Positions 25,053-33,813 of a stretch of 64,000 bases of DNA are shown piece after piece. The notes beneath the pieces are model-generated. The model made no database searches. It saw only the letters and a program-made list of their open reading frames with translations, and was not told the origin of the DNA. Positions within the stretch are counted from its first letter, which is position 1. Every line of letters starts with the position of its first letter. The stretch covers positions 2,294,001-2,358,000 of the forward strand of contig OZ240685.1 of NCBI GenBank assembly GCA_965199135.1, in the 5' to 3' direction. A program made the translations under genes and the position numbers. The stretch is from EB88 sp965199135 (GTDB taxonomy: Bacteria > Acidobacteriota > Terriglobia > Terriglobales > Acidobacteriaceae).

Positions 25053-25496
25053 ATGCCCTACAAGACCATCGACGGCATCACCAGTTCCATCATTCCCTTC
25101 TATCTGCAGGACGGCACCCTCTTTGTACTGCTTGGTCAGAGGGGACAGAAGTCAAAAGCCTTCGCAAACTCCTGGGCTCTTGTCGGGGGCTTTCTGGACC
25201 CCGGCACCGAGTCACTCGAACAGTGTGCCGCCCGCGAGTTGAAAGAAGAGACAGGCATTGGAGTCTCTCCTAGGTCTATGAAGCTGGTTACTGTTCAGTC
25301 CGACCCCAAACGCGATCCGCGCGGCCAAATCATCGATACCGTGTGGTCTACTATCCTCCAGTCCGAACTTCCTTCTGCCGCTGCCGACGACCTTCAGGCC
25401 GTAGCGTGGCTTCCGCTCAGCGAGGCTCTCAATATGGATTTAGCCTTCGATCATCAGGACTCACTTCGGCGATTCGCAGCAATAGAAGGGTTCTAG
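25053..25496 (+). CDS. Nudix hydrolase
   Basis: A 147-residue single-domain Nudix protein. The box reads GGFLDPGTESLEQCAARELK then EETGI, matching G-x6-E-x7-RE-L-x-EE-x-G-I, one residue longer than the classic first spacer, as found in the ADP-ribose/NrtR-related branch. No DNA-binding extension is present, so it is an enzyme, probably acting on ADP-ribose or a similar nucleotide. CAGGAG sets the start; an upstream in-frame extension has no support. Confidence 0.9.
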   Translation: MPYKTIDGITSSIIPFYLQDGTLFVLLGQRGQKSKAFANSWALVGGFLDPGTESLEQCAARELKEETGIGVSPRSMKLVTVQSDPKRDPRGQIIDTVWSTILQSELPSAAADDLQAVAWLPLSEALNMDLAFDHQDSLRRFAAIEGF

Positions 25497-25843
25497 CAAA
25501 TCCGAGAAAGCTTCTGGCTGCCGAAAGACATGCTTGGACACAAGGCCCGAACTCAGCACAGGTTTTCTTGCGAATCGCTGAATCTGAAGCACGAAGAAGC
25601 CAACGCCTGATGCCGAGATGATCAGATTGGCCATCCAGCCTCATCACTGGCACTGGAAATGGAACTGTTAGCCTGCCGAGAACAGTCTTACTGTCCGCGC
25701 GTGGTCTCTGTGCAATCCGATACAACTTCGAAATCACATAAAGCAGACAATCGGATTGTCTTTGGCACAATGCAGGCACTTAGCTCGCCGAGCTTTGTTT
25801 CCGCCTGACCTCAAAGTCTCACACCGATTTTCTTAGGCGTTCT
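25497..25843. other. No convincing gene
   Basis: About 350 bases without a supported gene. The best minus-strand frame (25429-25779) overlaps the Nudix gene and is Arg/Leu/Ser-rich without motifs. Confidence 0.5.
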
Positions 25844-26413
25844 ATGACCCTCCAGGTACTGAACTCGTTCCCCTATACTTTTCTGCCCTCTGGCATACTC
25901 ATTGTCGAGCCTCACGAGGGACTGCTCACGGCTCGTAGTATGCTGCTCGCGGCTGCTGACTACTATGTGGGTGTCTCTGCCTGTTCCGGGAACCAGTCTG
26001 AGCGAAACGAAGAGCGTGAGGTCTCCATAGCTATTCTGAGTGAGAGCCTCGGTCGTGCCGTTCTAAACGGAACCGCGGAGATCGTGCGGCGGAACTGGCC
26101 ACGGGCGCGCATCCTGATTTTCGGCAGTAGTGGCGCCGCCATCGAAGACCACCTTTACGACGCGCGCATCGATCACCGCGCCCGCCCGGAAGAATTGCTC
26201 GCAGCATTGCTTATGCTTACGGAATACCCTCGAAATCAGAAAGCGACACCAGCAGCCATCTTGGCCGATGGCAGAGTGGAACGTCTGTTGACTGGTGGGG
26301 CAATAGCGAGAGTAGCTGAGAGCGACCCAACGAAACGCTTGGCAGGTAAAGCGGAAACAGCATACTCCCGCAACCTGCCGGGCGGAGAGCAGCCCTTCAG
26401 GCGGGCATCTTAG
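25844..26413 (+). CDS. Degenerate receiver-like protein
   Basis: A 189-residue protein. The opening GILIVEPHEGLLTARSMLLA and AADYYVGVSA follows the beta1-alpha1-beta2 pattern of response-regulator receivers, but the acidic pair is replaced by EP and the phospho-acceptor Asp strand is not clear (RARILIFGSSGAAIEDHLYD). So it is probably a non-phosphorylated pseudo-receiver. No ribosome site is obvious, leaving the start uncertain. It is convergent with, and overlaps by 17 bases, the end of the Crp/Fnr gene. Confidence 0.62.
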   Translation: MTLQVLNSFPYTFLPSGILIVEPHEGLLTARSMLLAAADYYVGVSACSGNQSERNEEREVSIAILSESLGRAVLNGTAEIVRRNWPRARILIFGSSGAAIEDHLYDARIDHRARPEELLAALLMLTEYPRNQKATPAAILADGRVERLLTGGAIARVAESDPTKRLAGKAETAYSRNLPGGEQPFRRAS

Positions 26414-27155
26414 CCTTGCTCTGGCGTTTCGTGAGACTCGATTTCTCTGGTTGACCGGGAAAGAGTGCGGCCCCAACTGCATTATGCTCAAAAAGCTGGT
26501 CGTGCAAAATAACGTTGAGTAAGGATTTATTTACATGAATACGACCGTTGTATTCGATGAAGCCCAACTTACGGAAGCGATTCATGAAGAAGCTGACCCG
26601 CGACCGAGTGGTTCCGATCATGTCGGCCAGGGTTTCCTGAGAGATTCGAGAGATCAGCTTCTCGGGTTCTCCCGGTTGGCCGAATTCGGCCATAAGCAGC
26701 AGAATTCTGGCCAAGCGTTTTTCGCTGGAATTGAAAAGCTGGTCCACCAGATCCGCTTGAATCCTCATGCTTCGGGAGACAAGGAACGCTAAAAGCATGT
26801 CAGAGAATGCGTGTTCTTCGTGCATAACGCGCAACATCTCCGCCCTGCTGATCTTGAGCGCTGTACAGGCCGTGATGGCCACGGCAGTGGCCATATGCAA
26901 ACCGGCGACAGCAGCCACAGATTCCTCGCCAACGAAGTCGCCCGGCCCAAGCAAAGTTATGGTGGCTTCCTTGCCGGTTCCTGACACAACCGTAAGCTTT
27001 GCGCGACCCGTTTGCAGGTAGAAGACGTACTCAGCCGCATTGCCTTGCGAGAAGAGGGCCTCTCCGACTTTGACCTTGATAATCCGTCGGCCCAAGCCTG
27101 CGCTCGCCAGGAAGACGGCCGGATCAAACTCTACTGCGCTTGACGACGACTGCAA
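26397..27155 (-). CDS. Crp/Fnr-family regulator, copy 1
   Basis: A 252-residue regulator: cyclic-nucleotide-binding-type beta barrel (VKVGEALFSQGNAAEYVFYL, GPGDFVGEES), dimer helix (FSDMLLAFLVSRSMRIQADLV) and winged helix (ISQETLADMIGTTRSRVSFF, MNRFRKLGFIEYNG). The four FNR iron-sulphur cysteines are absent; the only Cys is in AITACTAL. The usual cAMP-pocket Arg-Ser/Thr pair is not evident. It starts at TTG behind AGAGG. It faces outward at the left edge of the energy block, mirrored by a close paralogue at 56360. The signal is unknown. Confidence 0.93.
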   Translation of the reverse strand: MQSSSSAVEFDPAVFLASAGLGRRIIKVKVGEALFSQGNAAEYVFYLQTGRAKLTVVSGTGKEATITLLGPGDFVGEESVAAVAGLHMATAVAITACTALKISRAEMLRVMHEEHAFSDMLLAFLVSRSMRIQADLVDQLFNSSEKRLARILLLMAEFGQPGEPEKLISRISQETLADMIGTTRSRVSFFMNRFRKLGFIEYNGRIHVNKSLLNVILHDQLFEHNAVGAALFPGQPEKSSLTKRQSKAKMPA

Positions 27156-27516
27156 AGGCCTCTGTTTTATATGTCACCTGTGTTACCGAGTCTATCTGCA
27201 TCCTGACCACACGTGGGCATGCTGCTGCGCAGGGTGTGCAATTTAGAGCAGTAACGGTGCGCTTTGGCCTGAAAATAGAGGTGCAACAGCAGAGTGCGAA
27301 GACGTTTTAGGGGCAAGCGGGACGAGGGAAGGTTAGCGGCGCCTGCCTTGCCCCCGCCGAAGGTCTCGCTCGCCCGTTTGCTCCACCCTTGAACGGAAAC
27401 GACTGCGTGAGACCTGTGGACATGCTGGAAAGAACGCCGGAAGCCAGGCAAGAGCTACAGTCAAGAACGCTTACCATAGTCGTTCAGCCATTTCGAGACA
27501 TCTAGAAAGGAGAAGC
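27156..27516. other. Upstream region, no convincing gene
   Basis: About 360 bases that should include the Crp/Fnr copy 1 promoter. A minus-strand frame of 94 codons (27167-27451) has no motifs. I see no clear Crp-type palindrome. Confidence 0.45.
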
Positions 27517-27756
27517 CTAACCCCGATTGGCTGCTGCCGCAGCTTCGACTCTGTCTTGCTCTTCTAGTTCGTCGTCTTCTTCTTCCATTGCGGCAGACTC
27601 ATTCAAAGACGCGTCCAATTGGATCTCATGGTCGGTGGCAAGATCGATCTGCTTGACCTCGTCGGATTCCAGAACTCCGTGCACTGCACGCCTCTCCGCA
27701 ACGGGCGCGGGAACGCTCAACCTATTTACGAGCGGGTAAATCTGGCTCTTCATCAT
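27517..27756 (-). CDS. Small acidic protein, 79 aa
   Basis: A double ATG at 27756/27753 follows CAGGGGAAAAG. The protein begins MMKSQIYPLVNRLSVPAPVA and ends in an acidic tract (MEEEDDELEEQDRVE) followed by an alanine run. No family is recognised. The opposite frame is an N-terminal extension of the alcohol dehydrogenase frame without start support, so this frame is the better candidate, but the call stays tentative. Confidence 0.4.
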   Translation of the reverse strand: MMKSQIYPLVNRLSVPAPVAERRAVHGVLESDEVKQIDLATDHEIQLDASLNESAAMEEEDDELEEQDRVEAAAAANRG

Positions 27757-27888
27757 CTTTTCCCCTGTGCATTGAAATTTTGCTGCAGGTGCGAACAAGT
27801 CCCATCGTTCAGTGTGGGCGCTTCAAACTCCTTAAACTGTCTCCTATTGCACAGCGGTTCGAGATGGCTAGAGGGCAAGATAAGCTTA

Positions 27889-27909
27889 GCGATCACGCAT
27901 TTCGATCGC
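27889..27909. promoter_or_regulatory. Inverted repeat before alcohol dehydrogenase
   Basis: GCGATC-N9-GATCGC, a perfect 6-bp inverted repeat ending 21 bases before the ATG of the first gene in the plus-strand energy arm. It could be an operator; no protein can be assigned. Confidence 0.35.
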
Positions 27910-27930
27910 GGGGGAGGGTGGGGAGCGTAC

Positions 27931-28923
27931 ATGCAAGCGGCTATCTTTCGTCAGTCCGCCAAGGATGCGGAGCCGTACCTCAGCATCGAAGACGTTCCGC
28001 GCCCAAGCATGCTTCCGGGGCACTCTCTTTTGCGCATGATCGCTTGTGGTGTATGCCGGACTGACCTCCACATCGTGACTGGAGAGTTGCCCGCATTGAG
28101 GACGCAACTGATCCCCGGCCATCAGATCGTCGGCGAAGTCGTCGACGGTGCAACATCAAACTTCCCCGTTGGAATGCGTGTAGGGGTCTCCTGGATGGGT
28201 GGAGTGGACGGTACTTGTTGGTACTGCATGCATAGCGCGGAAAATCTTTGTGACAAGCCAGTCTTCACCGGATATACAGTCGATGGAGGGTACGCAGAGT
28301 TTGTTCTTGTACGCACTGACTTCCTGCTGCCACTCCCCGTTGGCTTGGACGATGCCGCAGCAGCGCCGCTTTTGTGCGCCGGGATTATTGGCTTTCGCAG
28401 CCTTCGTGTGGCGGGAGTTGAACCTGGTGAAAAAGTAGGACTTTACGGCTTCGGTAGCTCGGCAAGCCTGGCAATCCAGGTGTTGCACTCTTGGAATTGC
28501 GAGGTATACGTCTCATCTCGCGGCCAGGGCAATCGTGACCGCGCCGCCGCTTTAAACGCAACATGGGTAGGAAAAGACGGGGATAAGCCGCCCGTTGCGC
28601 TGGATCGTGCGATCACCTTTGCTCCCAGCGGAGAGGTTGTGATCGCAGCGCTGAGCGCACTTCGCAAAGGTGGCGTCGTAGCGGTCAACGCCATTCATAT
28701 GGCCCAGATTCCAGCATTCGACTACGACAGCCTGCTCTGGGGCGAGCGGCAGATACGCAGCGTCGCAAACATGACCCGGGCTGATGCCCGCGGCTTTCTT
28801 GAGATTGCACATACGCTCGGTATACGCCCGAAGACGACTGTACTGAAGTTAGAACAGGCGAATGAAGCGCTGGCCATGCTTAGCAGAGATCGCGACGATA
28901 GCTCCATTGTCCTTGTTCCATAG
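27931..28923 (+). CDS. Zinc-dependent alcohol dehydrogenase family protein
   Basis: A 330-residue MDR enzyme. Catalytic zinc ligands are in ACGVCRTDLH and PGHQIVGEV, and the coenzyme motif is GLYGFGSSASLAIQV. The structural zinc lobe reads VDGTCWYCMHSAENLC: the first of the four usual cysteines is Asp, the other three are kept. Probable NAD(P)H-dependent aldehyde/alcohol interconversion, which would fit an ethanol or redox-balancing step downstream of phosphoketolase-type acetyl-phosphate metabolism (inference). I chose ATG 27931 after GGTGGGGAG; the frame is open further upstream without start support. Confidence 0.9.
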   Translation: MQAAIFRQSAKDAEPYLSIEDVPRPSMLPGHSLLRMIACGVCRTDLHIVTGELPALRTQLIPGHQIVGEVVDGATSNFPVGMRVGVSWMGGVDGTCWYCMHSAENLCDKPVFTGYTVDGGYAEFVLVRTDFLLPLPVGLDDAAAAPLLCAGIIGFRSLRVAGVEPGEKVGLYGFGSSASLAIQVLHSWNCEVYVSSRGQGNRDRAAALNATWVGKDGDKPPVALDRAITFAPSGEVVIAALSALRKGGVVAVNAIHMAQIPAFDYDSLLWGERQIRSVANMTRADARGFLEIAHTLGIRPKTTVLKLEQANEALAMLSRDRDDSSIVLVP

Positions 28924-29067
28924 GCGCCCAGGCTGCCGCATCGATAGGAAGCAAGCAATCAGTCGGTCAGCGGAGAAGTGAGCACGAACACAACAGGCAT
29001 GCACACCATAGCGACATACTCATGAATTGACGAGTTCGAGTCGCACAGTAAACGAAGGGTGAATGGA

Positions 29068-31029
29068 ATGACACCAATCCTGCCACTAGACCCTGTGCAG
29101 GGGACAGACCCGGGAAGGCCTTTCCCTCTTGGTTCAACTGTTTGCGAGAAAGGAACAAACTTCAGCCTATTTTCGGCGAATGCCACAATGGTTGAACTTC
29201 TCCTGTTCAACGGAGTTGACGATGTAGCTCCTTCAAGGACCATCAAGTTGGACGGCGAGCGAAATCGCACGTCGCACTATTGGCACATGTTGGTTTGCGG
29301 CATCACACCGGGGCAACTGTACGGCTTTCGTGTTCACGGTCCCGACGACCCGGCGGGAGGTCATCGTTTCGATAGCCAGAAGGTGTTGCTCGATCCCTAT
29401 GGCCGAGGCGTGGCCGTGGGAAAAAACTACAGCCGCGCTGCGGGCTGCGCGCCTGGAGACACGGCTGCAAGTTGCATGAAGAGTGTTGTCGTCGATCCGA
29501 GCCGCTTTGATTGGGAAGATGACGTTCCTCTGAATCACTCGTTCCGTCAGACTGTGATCTACGAAATGCATGTTGCGGGTTTCACTCGGAACGCGAATTC
29601 AGGAGTCGAGGAAAACAAGCGCGGTACATTCCTGGGGGTGGTTGAGAAGATCCCTTATCTCCAGCAGCTTGGCGTGACCGCTGTTGAACTGCTGCCCGTA
29701 TCCCAGTTCGATCCGCAGGATACGCCCCACGGCCTCGAGAATTACTGGGGCTATGATCCGGTGTCGTTTTTTGCTCCGCATCTCGCGTATGGCACAGACA
29801 GCGACCCTCTGCGCTGTATGGACGAGTTTAGAACGATGGTCAAAGCCCTTCACAAGGCAGGAATCGAGGTCATCCTCGACGTGGTTTACAACCACACATC
29901 GGAGGGAAACGAGCGCGGTCCGACGGTCTGCTTTCGCGGAATTGAGAACAGTACCTACTACATCCTCAACCACGACAAAGCCCGCTACGCCAACTTCACC
30001 GGCTCCGGTAACACGCTGAAGGCGAACCAATCTGTGGTCAAGCGTCTTATCCTCGACAGCCTGGCGTACTGGGTATCCGAGATGCACGTAGACGGGTTCC
30101 GGTTCGACTTGGCCTCAGTCTTTTCGAGGAACGAAGCCGGCGAGCCGATGGTCAACTCACCCATCATTTGGGAGATTGATTCACACCCCGCACTCGCGGG
30201 CACAAAGCTCATTGCGGAGGCCTGGGACGAAGGCGGCCTCTATCAGGTTGGCAGCTTTGGACCCGATAAGTGGAAGGAATGGAATGGACAATTCAGGGAT
30301 GACATACGAGCTTTCGTGAAGGGCGAGCAGGGGACGGTCGTGAAACTAAGAGAGCGGATCACGGGGAGTCTTGACCTCTACGGGGTTGGGGACCGGCCCA
30401 CGGGTCAAAGCATCAATTTTGTGACCTGTCATGACGGTTTTACTGTCAACGATCTTGTGTCGTATGACTTGAAGCATAACGAAGCCAATTGCGAAAACAA
30501 TCGTGATGGGACGGACGCTAACCATAGCTGGAATTGTGGAACCGAGGGGCCAAGCGAGGATGAGGCTGTCTCGCTCCTCCGGTCGCGGCAGATTAAGAAC
30601 CTGCTTGCTCTTACGCTGCTTTCGGCAGGAACGCCCATGCTGCTGATGGGCGATGAAGGACGCCGCACCCAAGGGGGGAACAACAATGCCTACTGCCAAA
30701 ATAACGAAACGAGTTGGCTGGACTGGAGTCTGAACTGTCGCAACGAGGAGTTGCAACGCTTCGTTGCATGTCTGATTCGTTTGCGTTTTGGATCTGAAGT
30801 TTCAAGCGATAGTGGACGCCTTAGCCTGGAGCAGTATGAGGTTGAAGCGCATTACCAGTGGCATGGAATCGAGCTCGGAAAGCCCGACTGGAAAGATGAC
30901 TCCCACGCGATTGCCTTCACGCTTCATACATCCTCGCTTAAGCGCTTGCTTTACGTCGCCGTCAACGCGTTCTGGGGACCACTCTCATTCGCCTTGCCCG
31001 CAAGCAGGGTCGCAGGCCCACTTGGCTGA
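29068..31029 (+). CDS. glgX: Glycogen debranching enzyme GlgX, interrupted by an in-frame TGA
   Basis: A GH13 isoamylase-type enzyme that removes alpha-1,6 branches from phosphorylase-trimmed glycogen. An N-terminal CBM48 (PFPLGSTVCEKGTNFSLFSA) precedes the barrel. The catalytic residues are visible: Asp in DGFRFDLAS, Glu in KLIAEAWDEGG and Asp in FVTCHDGFTVND. The frame stops at 31027 with TGA after 653 residues, yet the same frame continues with QRLVDTSLASPNDIV and VSSRSIVVLQTSL to a TAG at 31161, which is the family's normal C-terminal beta domain. A Trp codon there would give a 697-residue protein. So it may be a recent nonsense mutation, a sequence error or read-through. Start: AAGGGTG before ATG 29068. 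Confidence 0.92.
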   Translation: MTPILPLDPVQGTDPGRPFPLGSTVCEKGTNFSLFSANATMVELLLFNGVDDVAPSRTIKLDGERNRTSHYWHMLVCGITPGQLYGFRVHGPDDPAGGHRFDSQKVLLDPYGRGVAVGKNYSRAAGCAPGDTAASCMKSVVVDPSRFDWEDDVPLNHSFRQTVIYEMHVAGFTRNANSGVEENKRGTFLGVVEKIPYLQQLGVTAVELLPVSQFDPQDTPHGLENYWGYDPVSFFAPHLAYGTDSDPLRCMDEFRTMVKALHKAGIEVILDVVYNHTSEGNERGPTVCFRGIENSTYYILNHDKARYANFTGSGNTLKANQSVVKRLILDSLAYWVSEMHVDGFRFDLASVFSRNEAGEPMVNSPIIWEIDSHPALAGTKLIAEAWDEGGLYQVGSFGPDKWKEWNGQFRDDIRAFVKGEQGTVVKLRERITGSLDLYGVGDRPTGQSINFVTCHDGFTVNDLVSYDLKHNEANCENNRDGTDANHSWNCGTEGPSEDEAVSLLRSRQIKNLLALTLLSAGTPMLLMGDEGRRTQGGNNNAYCQNNETSWLDWSLNCRNEELQRFVACLIRLRFGSEVSSDSGRLSLEQYEVEAHYQWHGIELGKPDWKDDSHAIAFTLHTSSLKRLLYVAVNAFWGPLSFALPASRVAGPLG

Positions 31030-31326
31030 CAGCGTCTCGTCGACACATCGCTCGCGTCACCCAACGACATTGTTGAATCCGAAAGTGGGGTTGTGGTCAC
31101 GGACGATCGGTATCTCGTTAGTTCCCGCTCAATAGTGGTTCTCCAGACAAGCTTGAGCTAGGCGCCTGCGGACCCCTAACGCGAATGTCTCGCATACCTA
31201 CTCAATAGAGGTGAGCAAAAGAATACAGCCTCATATTGTCCCGCGAGATAGGGTTGAGTACACCGGTTCTGTTCGGGATATGCCCGATCCGGACGGGTAA
31301 TTCAGCCGCAACTTTGGAGACAAACG

Positions 31327-32799
31327 ATGTCCGACGAACCCATGGCACCCCATTGCGGAGTCGTCGTCTCTATAAGGGGCAGTGTGGTCGACGCGCAATT
31401 CTCCGGCCAACTGCCGTCAGTGTTTTCTATTCTGCGCTGTGGCACAAAGGAAGCAATCGTCATCGAGGTGATGGAGCAGATCGATCAAGATCGAGTAAGG
31501 GGCATCGCACTTACAGCGACACAGGGGCTCGCGCGTGGGATGACGGTGAGGGATACTGGCATGCCTCTGCAGGCTCCGGTAGGCAAGACGATCATTTCCC
31601 GCATGTTCGACGTGTTCGGCCACGCGATCGACCGCCAGCCTGAGCCTGCGAACACCGAGTGGCGGAGTGTGCATCGGGCTCCGCCCCCGCTGTCGGATCG
31701 CCTGACGAAATCCGAGGTGTTTCAGACCGGCATCAAGGCAATCGATGTGCTCGTGCCGCTTGAGCGTGGAGGAAAGGCAGGTCTCTTTGGAGGTGCCGGG
31801 GTAGGAAAGACCGTGCTGCTAACCGAGATGATCCACAACATGATCGGGCACCAGAAAGGGATGAGCATCTTCTGCGGCATCGGCGAGCGCTGTCGTGAAG
31901 GAGAAGAACTCTACAGCGGGATGAAAGATGCCGGTGTGCTGAAAGATATGGTGATGGTCTACGGTCAGATGAACGAGCCTCCCGGAGCTCGCTTCCGCGT
32001 GGGACACGCTGCCTTGACCATGGCCGAATATTTCCGAGACAACGAGCATCGCGACGTACTCTTTTTGGTGGACAACATCTTCCGCTTCCTTCAAGCGGGT
32101 ATGGAAGTCTCCGGCCTGCTTGGTCAGATGCCATCGCGGCTAGGGTATCAATCCACCATGGGCACAGAGTTGTCCGGCCTGGAAGAGCGCATCGCCAACA
32201 CCCACGCAGGTGCTATCACTTCGATCCAAGCTGTCTATGTGCCGGCGGATGACCTTACCGATCCTGCGGCGGAGCACGTCTTTGGGCACCTGTCGGCATC
32301 GCTTGTGCTTTCACGAAAGCGGGCAAGCGAGGGATTGTATCCAGCGATCGATCTGCTGCAATCGAACTCTGCCATGGCGACATCCGCCATCGTAGGCGAA
32401 CGCCACTACGGGGTCGCCCAGCAAATTCGCAAGACCCTCGCCGAATACGAAGCACTGAAAGATATCGTGGCGATGCTGGGTTTGGACCAGCTCTCCCCGG
32501 CAGACCGCCTAACGGTTGGAAGAGCGCGGCGGCTCGAACGATTTCTCACGCAACCGTTCTTCGCAACGGAGCAGTTTAGCGGCTTGAAGGGAAAGCAGGT
32601 GAGCCTGGAAGATGCGCTCGATGGGTGCGAACGTATTCTGCGGGATGAGTTCAAGGATGTTCCCGAGAGTGCCCTCTACATGATCGGAGCCATCAGCGAA
32701 GCAAAGCAAGCGCCCCCCCAAAAGAAGCAGGACGGTAAAGCCGCTCACACTTTGATGCCGCCGCCAGCCGCCCCTGCGGGGTCCGCCCATGCAGCTTAA
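31327..32799 (+). CDS. atpD: N-type ATPase F1 subunit beta
   Basis: A 490-residue catalytic subunit. P-loop FGGAGVGKTVLLTEM, then CGIGERCREGEELY, FRVGHAALTMAEYFRD, LFLVDNIFRFLQAG and YVPADDLTDPA are the standard beta motifs in slightly divergent form. The usual DELSEED loop is DQLSPAD. The gene opens a nine-gene operon in the order beta, epsilon, Q, R, a, c, b, alpha, gamma, diagnostic for the alternative N-ATPase, which usually coexists with a housekeeping F-ATPase. GGAGAC precedes the ATG. Confidence 0.96.
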   Translation: MSDEPMAPHCGVVVSIRGSVVDAQFSGQLPSVFSILRCGTKEAIVIEVMEQIDQDRVRGIALTATQGLARGMTVRDTGMPLQAPVGKTIISRMFDVFGHAIDRQPEPANTEWRSVHRAPPPLSDRLTKSEVFQTGIKAIDVLVPLERGGKAGLFGGAGVGKTVLLTEMIHNMIGHQKGMSIFCGIGERCREGEELYSGMKDAGVLKDMVMVYGQMNEPPGARFRVGHAALTMAEYFRDNEHRDVLFLVDNIFRFLQAGMEVSGLLGQMPSRLGYQSTMGTELSGLEERIANTHAGAITSIQAVYVPADDLTDPAAEHVFGHLSASLVLSRKRASEGLYPAIDLLQSNSAMATSAIVGERHYGVAQQIRKTLAEYEALKDIVAMLGLDQLSPADRLTVGRARRLERFLTQPFFATEQFSGLKGKQVSLEDALDGCERILRDEFKDVPESALYMIGAISEAKQAPPQKKQDGKAAHTLMPPPAAPAGSAHAA

Positions 32800-33181
32800 G
32801 GTGCTTCTCCCCTCCGGAATCTTCTTCGAGAGCGATAACGTGGAACGAATCGTGGCTGAGACGCGCTCAGGCTCTTTCGGCATTCTGCCACATCGGCGTG
32901 ACTGTGTTGCGGCACTTGCGCCAGGGATACTGACCTACCAGGAGGCCAATGGTTCACCGGCCTATCTAGCCGTTGATGAAGGAGCCCTCGCAAAGGTCGG
33001 GATGAAAGTGCTTATTTCGGTGCGGCGAGCGATTCGAGGTACCGATCTGGGCCAAATGCACGACGAGGTCAAGCAGCAGTTCCTGACTCTGAACAATGAG
33101 GAGCGGCAAGTTCGAGACGCCCTCCACAAGTTGGAGAGCACGTTTGCCGGCAAACTTGCGGAGTTCGCTCATGAGCGATAA
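32789..33181 (+). CDS. atpC: N-type ATPase F1 subunit epsilon
   Basis: A 130-residue subunit with the N-terminal beta-sandwich (LKVLLPSGIFFESDNVERIV, GSFGILPHRRDCVAALAPGI) and a helical C-terminus (EERQVRDALHKLESTF). It couples rotation between gamma and the c-ring. The ATG lies inside the atpD end, an 11-base overlap, so translation is coupled. Confidence 0.93.
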   Translation: MQLKVLLPSGIFFESDNVERIVAETRSGSFGILPHRRDCVAALAPGILTYQEANGSPAYLAVDEGALAKVGMKVLISVRRAIRGTDLGQMHDEVKQQFLTLNNEERQVRDALHKLESTFAGKLAEFAHER

Positions 33182-33512
33182 CGAGATCGTGCCACCCAGC
33201 ATTGCCCCGGGCAAAGAGGATCTCTTCGCCGGGCAAATCGGTGCCAAAGCTGTGAGAAAGCAGCGGGCGTTGCGTGCAGGGGATCAAGGCGTCTGGTTTG
33301 GTCTCGGAATGTCAGGACTCATCGGCTGGTCCGTCGCAGTACCGACGGTATTGGGCGCGGTCCTCGGCGTCTGGCTCGATGATCGACACCCGCAGAAGTT
33401 TTCCTGGACGCTCACCCTGCTGTTCGCAGGTCTGATTGTTGGCTGCTTCAACGCCTGGCATTGGGTCGCACAGCAAGATGCATCCATGCGAGAGGAGAAC
33501 ACCGATGAGTGA
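33171..33512 (+). CDS. atpQ: N-type ATPase accessory membrane protein AtpQ
   Basis: A 113-residue AtpI-like protein with two membrane helices (WSVAVPTVLGAVLGVWL and WTLTLLFAGLIVGCFNAW) linked by a DDRHP loop. In N-ATPase operons this position is held by atpQ, related to AtpI, which helps c-ring assembly. The start MSDNEIV overlaps the atpC end by 11 bases. Confidence 0.88.
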   Translation: MSDNEIVPPSIAPGKEDLFAGQIGAKAVRKQRALRAGDQGVWFGLGMSGLIGWSVAVPTVLGAVLGVWLDDRHPQKFSWTLTLLFAGLIVGCFNAWHWVAQQDASMREENTDE

Positions 33513-33813
33513 GACGCTAAAAGTCAGCGGCGCTGTACTCGGGGGCCTCGCTTTGGGTGCCTTCTTCTTCGTCGGGCTGTGGTGGACGGTGCGAAGAGGA
33601 GTAGCCTCGGCGCATCCAGCGGTCGTATTTCTCGGCAGCATGATTCTTCGGACGCTGGTAGTTATGTTGGGGTTCTATTGTTTAGGTCGCGGCGACTGGC
33701 GGAATGTGGCCGGTAGTCTCGCGGGATTTGTGGCGGCCCGGTTTATCGTCACACGCAACGCACCTTCTTTCGCTCATGCGGAGCTGGACATTCCTGTGGA
33801 AGGTGCACCATGA
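33505..33813 (+). CDS. atpR: N-type ATPase accessory membrane protein AtpR
   Basis: A 102-residue protein with three membrane helices (AVLGGLALGAFFFVGLWW, VFLGSMILRTLVVMLGFY, VAGSLAGFVAARFIV). The order after atpQ and before atpB, and the Arg within the second helix (MILRTL), are the AtpR hallmarks; an Arg in the membrane has been proposed to interact with the c-ring carboxylate. GAGGAG precedes the ATG; it overlaps atpQ by 8 bases. Confidence 0.88.
   Translation: MSETLKVSGAVLGGLALGAFFFVGLWWTVRRGVASAHPAVVFLGSMILRTLVVMLGFYCLGRGDWRNVAGSLAGFVAARFIVTRNAPSFAHAELDIPVEGAP

Noticed and set aside
31162..31326. Separate gene for the GlgX tail
   Set aside because: The tail (to 31161) is in the same frame as GlgX with no start signal of its own; it belongs to glgX, and the following 165 bases are the atp promoter region.
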